A DNA stretch of 64,000 nt, taken from the NCBI GenBank assembly GCA_039932715.1, contig JBDTPN010000011.1, forward strand, positions 22,951 through 86,950, given 5' to 3'. The position numbers and the translations under genes are program-made. The notes beneath the pieces were generated by a model. That model was not told the DNA's origin. It saw only the letters and a program-made list of their open reading frames with translations, and searched no databases. Positions 61,075 through 64,000 of this stretch are shown piece after piece. Origin of the DNA: ZC4RG30 sp039932715. Lineage in GTDB: Bacteria > Pseudomonadota > Gammaproteobacteria > Steroidobacterales > Steroidobacteraceae. Position 1 is the first letter of the stretch. Every line of letters begins with the position of its first letter.

Positions 61075-62361
61075 CTAATTAGTGGAAAGGGTCTGCAGGA
61101 AGGCTACCAAGTCTTGCTGTTCTGCAGGCGACAGGTCAATTGGGCGCCGGGCCTCGGTCTCGCCCTTCGTCTTGTCCGGTGATTTGTGCAGGTGGGTGAG
61201 CTCGGAGTGACCCACTGCCGCATGTGGGGCGTTGACGTAGTGCAGAACAACGGCATCGAGAGAAGCAAACTGTCCTGCGTGCATGTAGGGTGGTCTTAGC
61301 GCCACGTCGCGCAATCCGGGCGTCTTGAATGCGCCCACCGTGTGTCCATCCTGCGCAACGAGGAAGCGCAGCTCCTCGCATTGCCCGAGCTTGGCATCGC
61401 TAAATCGACCAGCACAGTTGAATTCGTCGTCGCGCACTTTTGACAGCGCCGATGCTCGTCCTTGATCAGGCGAGTCCGGATCGCGCGGAGGTACGCCGGT
61501 GTTATGAAACTGTTGGTCGGTAAGCAAAGGTCCATTGTGACAGCTGACGCATTGACCCTTGCCAATGAACAGGCGCAGACCCCTTACTTCCTGAGGAGTA
61601 AAGACCGAATGTACATCGCGCTTTCCGTTCAGCACCTCGTTGATATAGAGATCCAGACGAGACGGATTGAAGGATAGTGTCTTTTCATACGCCGCAATGG
61701 CCTTACCCATGTTGGCGAAAACGCGAGATATGCCGTCGCGGGCCGCCTCATCCAAGGCCAGCCAGGCTTCCTTTTCGGCAGTCGATCCACGAGGGCCGGC
61801 GTCTTCGGGCAGGTGGCTGAATTCGGGAAGCGGCCCGAAGATTTCCTGGTAGGTCTGGCGATAGTACATTTGCATCAGTCGGGCGTACTGCAGGCGGTTT
61901 CCACCATGTTCCACAGGGTCCTCGAGAGGTCCGAGCGCTTGAGACCAGACGCTATCCTTTCGCCCATCCCAGAACAGCCAGGGGCTGAATCCTGCGCCAA
62001 CGATAGGCATGGACCTACGCGAGCCGACTCCCAGCCCGACTCCAACTGCCCGCCCGTCCTGAAACTGCCTACCCGGGTCATGGCAGCTCGCACACGACAC
62101 GGCCTGATTGCGGCTAAAGCGCGTGTCGAAAAACAGCAGCTTGCCCAGTGCCGCAGCTGCCGCGGAGTCCTGGAATGCGTTGGAGAGATCCCTGGGCGCG
62201 GCGGGCAGCTCCCTGATGCGCAGGGATGTCAGCACGGCCAACTCTTCAGCGTTCCAGCCACCACCTCCCTGGCCGAAGTTGGGGGAGCCTTGTGCACTCT
62301 CAAACACGAGTGTGCAGAGAGCCGTTAGTGCTATGCCTAACGCTGCAGGGGTTCTTTTCAT
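61075..62361 (-). CDS. MauG-like dihaem cytochrome c peroxidase family protein, exported
   Basis: The 428-residue protein has a signal peptide (about 1-25) and two haem c sites, CASCH (with DPGRQFQDG) and CVSCH (with NGPLLTDQQFHN). The segment FWDGRKDSVWSQALGPLEDP is characteristic of the MauG/MbnH-like branch rather than the canonical CcpA. Such enzymes use H2O2 or O2 for protein or substrate oxidation. A FixH/YtkA-like lipoprotein lies 31 bp upstream in the same direction. The substrate is unknown. Confidence 0.91.
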   Translation of the reverse strand: MKRTPAALGIALTALCTLVFESAQGSPNFGQGGGGWNAEELAVLTSLRIRELPAAPRDLSNAFQDSAAAAALGKLLFFDTRFSRNQAVSCASCHDPGRQFQDGRAVGVGLGVGSRRSMPIVGAGFSPWLFWDGRKDSVWSQALGPLEDPVEHGGNRLQYARLMQMYYRQTYQEIFGPLPEFSHLPEDAGPRGSTAEKEAWLALDEAARDGISRVFANMGKAIAAYEKTLSFNPSRLDLYINEVLNGKRDVHSVFTPQEVRGLRLFIGKGQCVSCHNGPLLTDQQFHNTGVPPRDPDSPDQGRASALSKVRDDEFNCAGRFSDAKLGQCEELRFLVAQDGHTVGAFKTPGLRDVALRPPYMHAGQFASLDAVVLHYVNAPHAAVGHSELTHLHKSPDKTKGETEARRPIDLSPAEQQDLVAFLQTLSTN

Positions 62362-62392
62362 GATGGTTGATGCTCGGTGTATTGCGGAGACG

Positions 62393-62830
62393 TCAAGTTC
62401 TGTCGGACTTGGTCAGAGCAATCACTTTGTTGAAGGTGACCACGTCTGCTCCGCGTTGATCCGTCTCCACTTTCAGCCTGATTTCCCACCAACCGGTCAT
62501 GCTGAATTTCATGCCCTCCAGCAGGTATCGGCCGTCACCCAACTCCTGGGTAACCATCGGCTTGGTCGGCAACCCGTGGCCGTGTTGCGGCATGCCGCCG
62601 TCGATATCGATGTGCGCCTGCAGAACGGGCGCACCCTCGGGTGAAGTCACCCTGATCTCCCATGCATGCAGTCGATTGATGGCGATGACTTCTGTCTGCG
62701 GATGCATGTCCACTACGTACTTCTGGTGGACAGTTGGCTTGGACAAGGACAGGTCCAGCGACGCAGGCGCCGTCATGCAGCCTGCCAGCGGGAGGCCCAG
62801 AAGCAAAAGTGCGGCAAGTCGGTTGCTCAT
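62393..62830 (-). CDS. FixH/YtkA-like lipoprotein
   Basis: The 145-residue protein has a lipoprotein signal (lipobox LAGC, Cys18). The domain has WEIRVTSPEGAPVLQAHIDI, then GGMPQHGHGLPTKP and MTGWWEIRLKV, the YtkA/FixH-like beta-sandwich. The His/Met-rich MPQHGHG loop may bind copper. The gene precedes the dihaem peroxidase and is probably its periplasmic partner (inference from adjacency). Confidence 0.82.
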   Translation of the reverse strand: MSNRLAALLLLGLPLAGCMTAPASLDLSLSKPTVHQKYVVDMHPQTEVIAINRLHAWEIRVTSPEGAPVLQAHIDIDGGMPQHGHGLPTKPMVTQELGDGRYLLEGMKFSMTGWWEIRLKVETDQRGADVVTFNKVIALTKSDRT

Positions 62831-62935
62831 GTCGGTTGTTCCTTTGATATATCTGAATCGGTCGTCAAGGGTGTGTTCGGTGTTAGCCTGTTTTCGGTCC
62901 GAAACGAATACTGCTGAACAGGGGCGGGAACCTGC

Positions 62936-63726
62936 TTGAACGAAAAGGCTAATGTGCAGGACGTCAAGGCGAAGGCGATTGCCGGGATCGGGCGAGTAGT
63001 GCTGTGGCAGGGCGGCGCCTTGTGGATTGGGCGCGCCGCCGGTCGTGCAGAACTACACTCACATCACGCGATTCAGATCTCACTGGGACTTTCAGGACAG
63101 GTGCGATTCCGCAGCCCCAAGGATGTCGCATGGTCCGATTACGCGGCGGCCATCGTGTTACCGCACCAGCGGCATCAATTCGATGGCAATGGACAGACTG
63201 TTGCCCAGATTTTCGTGGAGCCGGAGACTGTGCAAGGACGGGTGCTACTAAAGCGCCATACCAACGGACCGATCGTCCGACCGACGGGCGAGTCATTCAA
63301 GGTTGTTGCCGATTCCCTTCGCGTCGCATTTGCCAAGGGAGCGGGAAATCAGGCCCTCATCGAGGCAAGTCAGAGTGCAGTGGCGTCGCTAAGCGGTGAA
63401 GATCTTGTGCTCAGCGTTGATCCCCGAATCACCCGTACAATCGAGTGGTGCGATCGCGATTGGATACGCCAATGTCATCGGCGCAGGCGGCCGCTGTTGC
63501 CCACCTGTCGCCAAGCCGATTCCGTCACCTGTTCGTGGCCCAGACCGGCGTCTCGTTTCGAGGCTACATCCTGTGGGCGCGTGTGGGTTCCGCTGTTGGC
63601 GCTGCGATGGGTGGACTGTCATGGACGGAGGCCGCACAGGCTTGGGGCTTCGCGGACTCCGCGCATCTCAGCCGCACCTGCCGCAGAATGTTCGGCATCG
63701 CACCGACCATGTTGATTCCGGGGTAG
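62936..63726 (+). pseudogene. AraC-family regulator, frameshifted
   Basis: The N-terminal sensor half (AELHSHHAIQISLGLSGQVRF, a cupin-type AraC sensor with a histidine pair) is encoded from TTG 62936, with GGGCGGGA upstream. The AraC DNA-binding half (MSSAQAAAVAHLSPSRFRHLF and FADSAHLSRTCRRMFGIAPT) is in another frame from about 63448. The join ITRTIEW-VRSRLDTP is restored by adding one G at 63447-63448, so one base appears deleted. This is either an inactivated gene or an assembly error. The continuing wrong frame reads to 63715 with a low-complexity tail. Confidence 0.85.
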
Positions 63727-64000
63727 TCAGCGCGGTGACCTGGCGACCACGTGCCTGGACTTCAGTAACCAGGCCAGATATGCAGCCGCCGTTACATCGT
63801 AGGAGAGGCACCAATGCGGCCACCATGCCGGCACGCCAGCATTGTCGATAAAGTGCCTATGCGTCAGGTCGAAGACCCCGTGCGCGGCCAGCGCGACAAC
63901 GACCAACCAGAGAGAGGTCCTGAAGCCAATTGCCGCCAAGGCGAGGAAGGCTGCGCCGGCCAGAGATTCCCACACGAGAACACTGGCAGGAGCGCCCATC
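63727..64000 (-). CDS. Membrane protein of unknown function (5' end outside window)
   Basis: The last 90 codons are visible; the frame runs off the window, and the Met at 63999 may be internal. The sequence has several hydrophobic segments (LAGAAFLALAAIGF; LWLVVVALAAHGVFDLTH) and a His/Trp-rich loop (HRHFIDNAGVPAWWPHW). The family is not recognised. The stop lies directly next to the end of the AraC pseudogene, in convergent orientation. Confidence 0.65.
   Translation of the reverse strand, partial: MGAPASVLVWESLAGAAFLALAAIGFRTSLWLVVVALAAHGVFDLTHRHFIDNAGVPAWWPHWCLSYDVTAAAYLAWLLKSRHVVARSPR

Overview
This window is high-GC chromosomal DNA from a gammaproteobacterium. The evidence is the gene content and order: ispB - rplU - rpmA - obgE - rpsT - murJ - ribF - ileS - lspA - ispH, followed by a convergent minor-pilin cluster (fimT/U, pilV, pilW, pilX, pilY1-like, pilE). 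As I remember it, this is the Pseudomonas-type arrangement, but here fkpB is absent between lspA and ispH. Genus-level placement is not possible from the sequence alone; the mix fits a free-living lineage such as Nevskiales/Steroidobacterales (inference).

Layout. 1-5.8 kb: one-carbon metabolism (3'-part of ahcY, folD), a MoeB/ThiF-rhodanese fusion and a two-domain M16 peptidase. 5.8-31.7 kb: a large oxidative catabolic region with three PQQ-dependent dehydrogenases carrying haem c, two carotenoid-oxygenase/lignostilbene-dioxygenase family enzymes, four SDR-type dehydrogenases and an NmrA-like protein, two aldehyde dehydrogenases (one MmsA-like), an FMN alpha-hydroxyacid dehydrogenase, pirin, an Hyi-like isomerase, a SnoaL-like protein, a Vgb-like propeller with two haem sites, an esterase and hemF. 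Together these look like a periplasm-plus-cytoplasm pathway oxidising alkenyl-phenol or alcohol substrates to acids (inference). 31.7-39.7 kb: a PepSY membrane protein, an SOS-box-controlled PA0069-type radical SAM gene, and a lactate/glycolate permease with glcDEF.

39.7-46.7 kb is the most unusual part. It holds an exported kinase-fold-like protein (Lys/Glu/HRD...N/D-G pattern visible), an exported PPP-type phosphatase fused to a degenerate copy of the same kind of domain, a convergent ATP:ADP-antiporter-like carrier with a C-terminal cadherin-like (CADG) domain, and a one-TM protein with a Calx-beta domain. After these come an XRE regulator, a second LexA-box gene of unknown function and an exported EF-hand-like protein. 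I propose the first four as a candidate extracytoplasmic phosphorylation module.

46.7-60.7 kb: tRNA-Pro, the housekeeping block and the pilin cluster, ending at tRNA-Thr. 60.7-64 kb: a gene-free stretch with a dusA-5'-end-like fragment (possible attachment-site scar), then a visibly lower-GC, island-like segment with a MauG-like dihaem peroxidase, a FixH/YtkA-like lipoprotein, a frameshifted AraC regulator and a partial membrane protein. No rRNA, CRISPR array, insertion sequence or complete integrase gene was seen.
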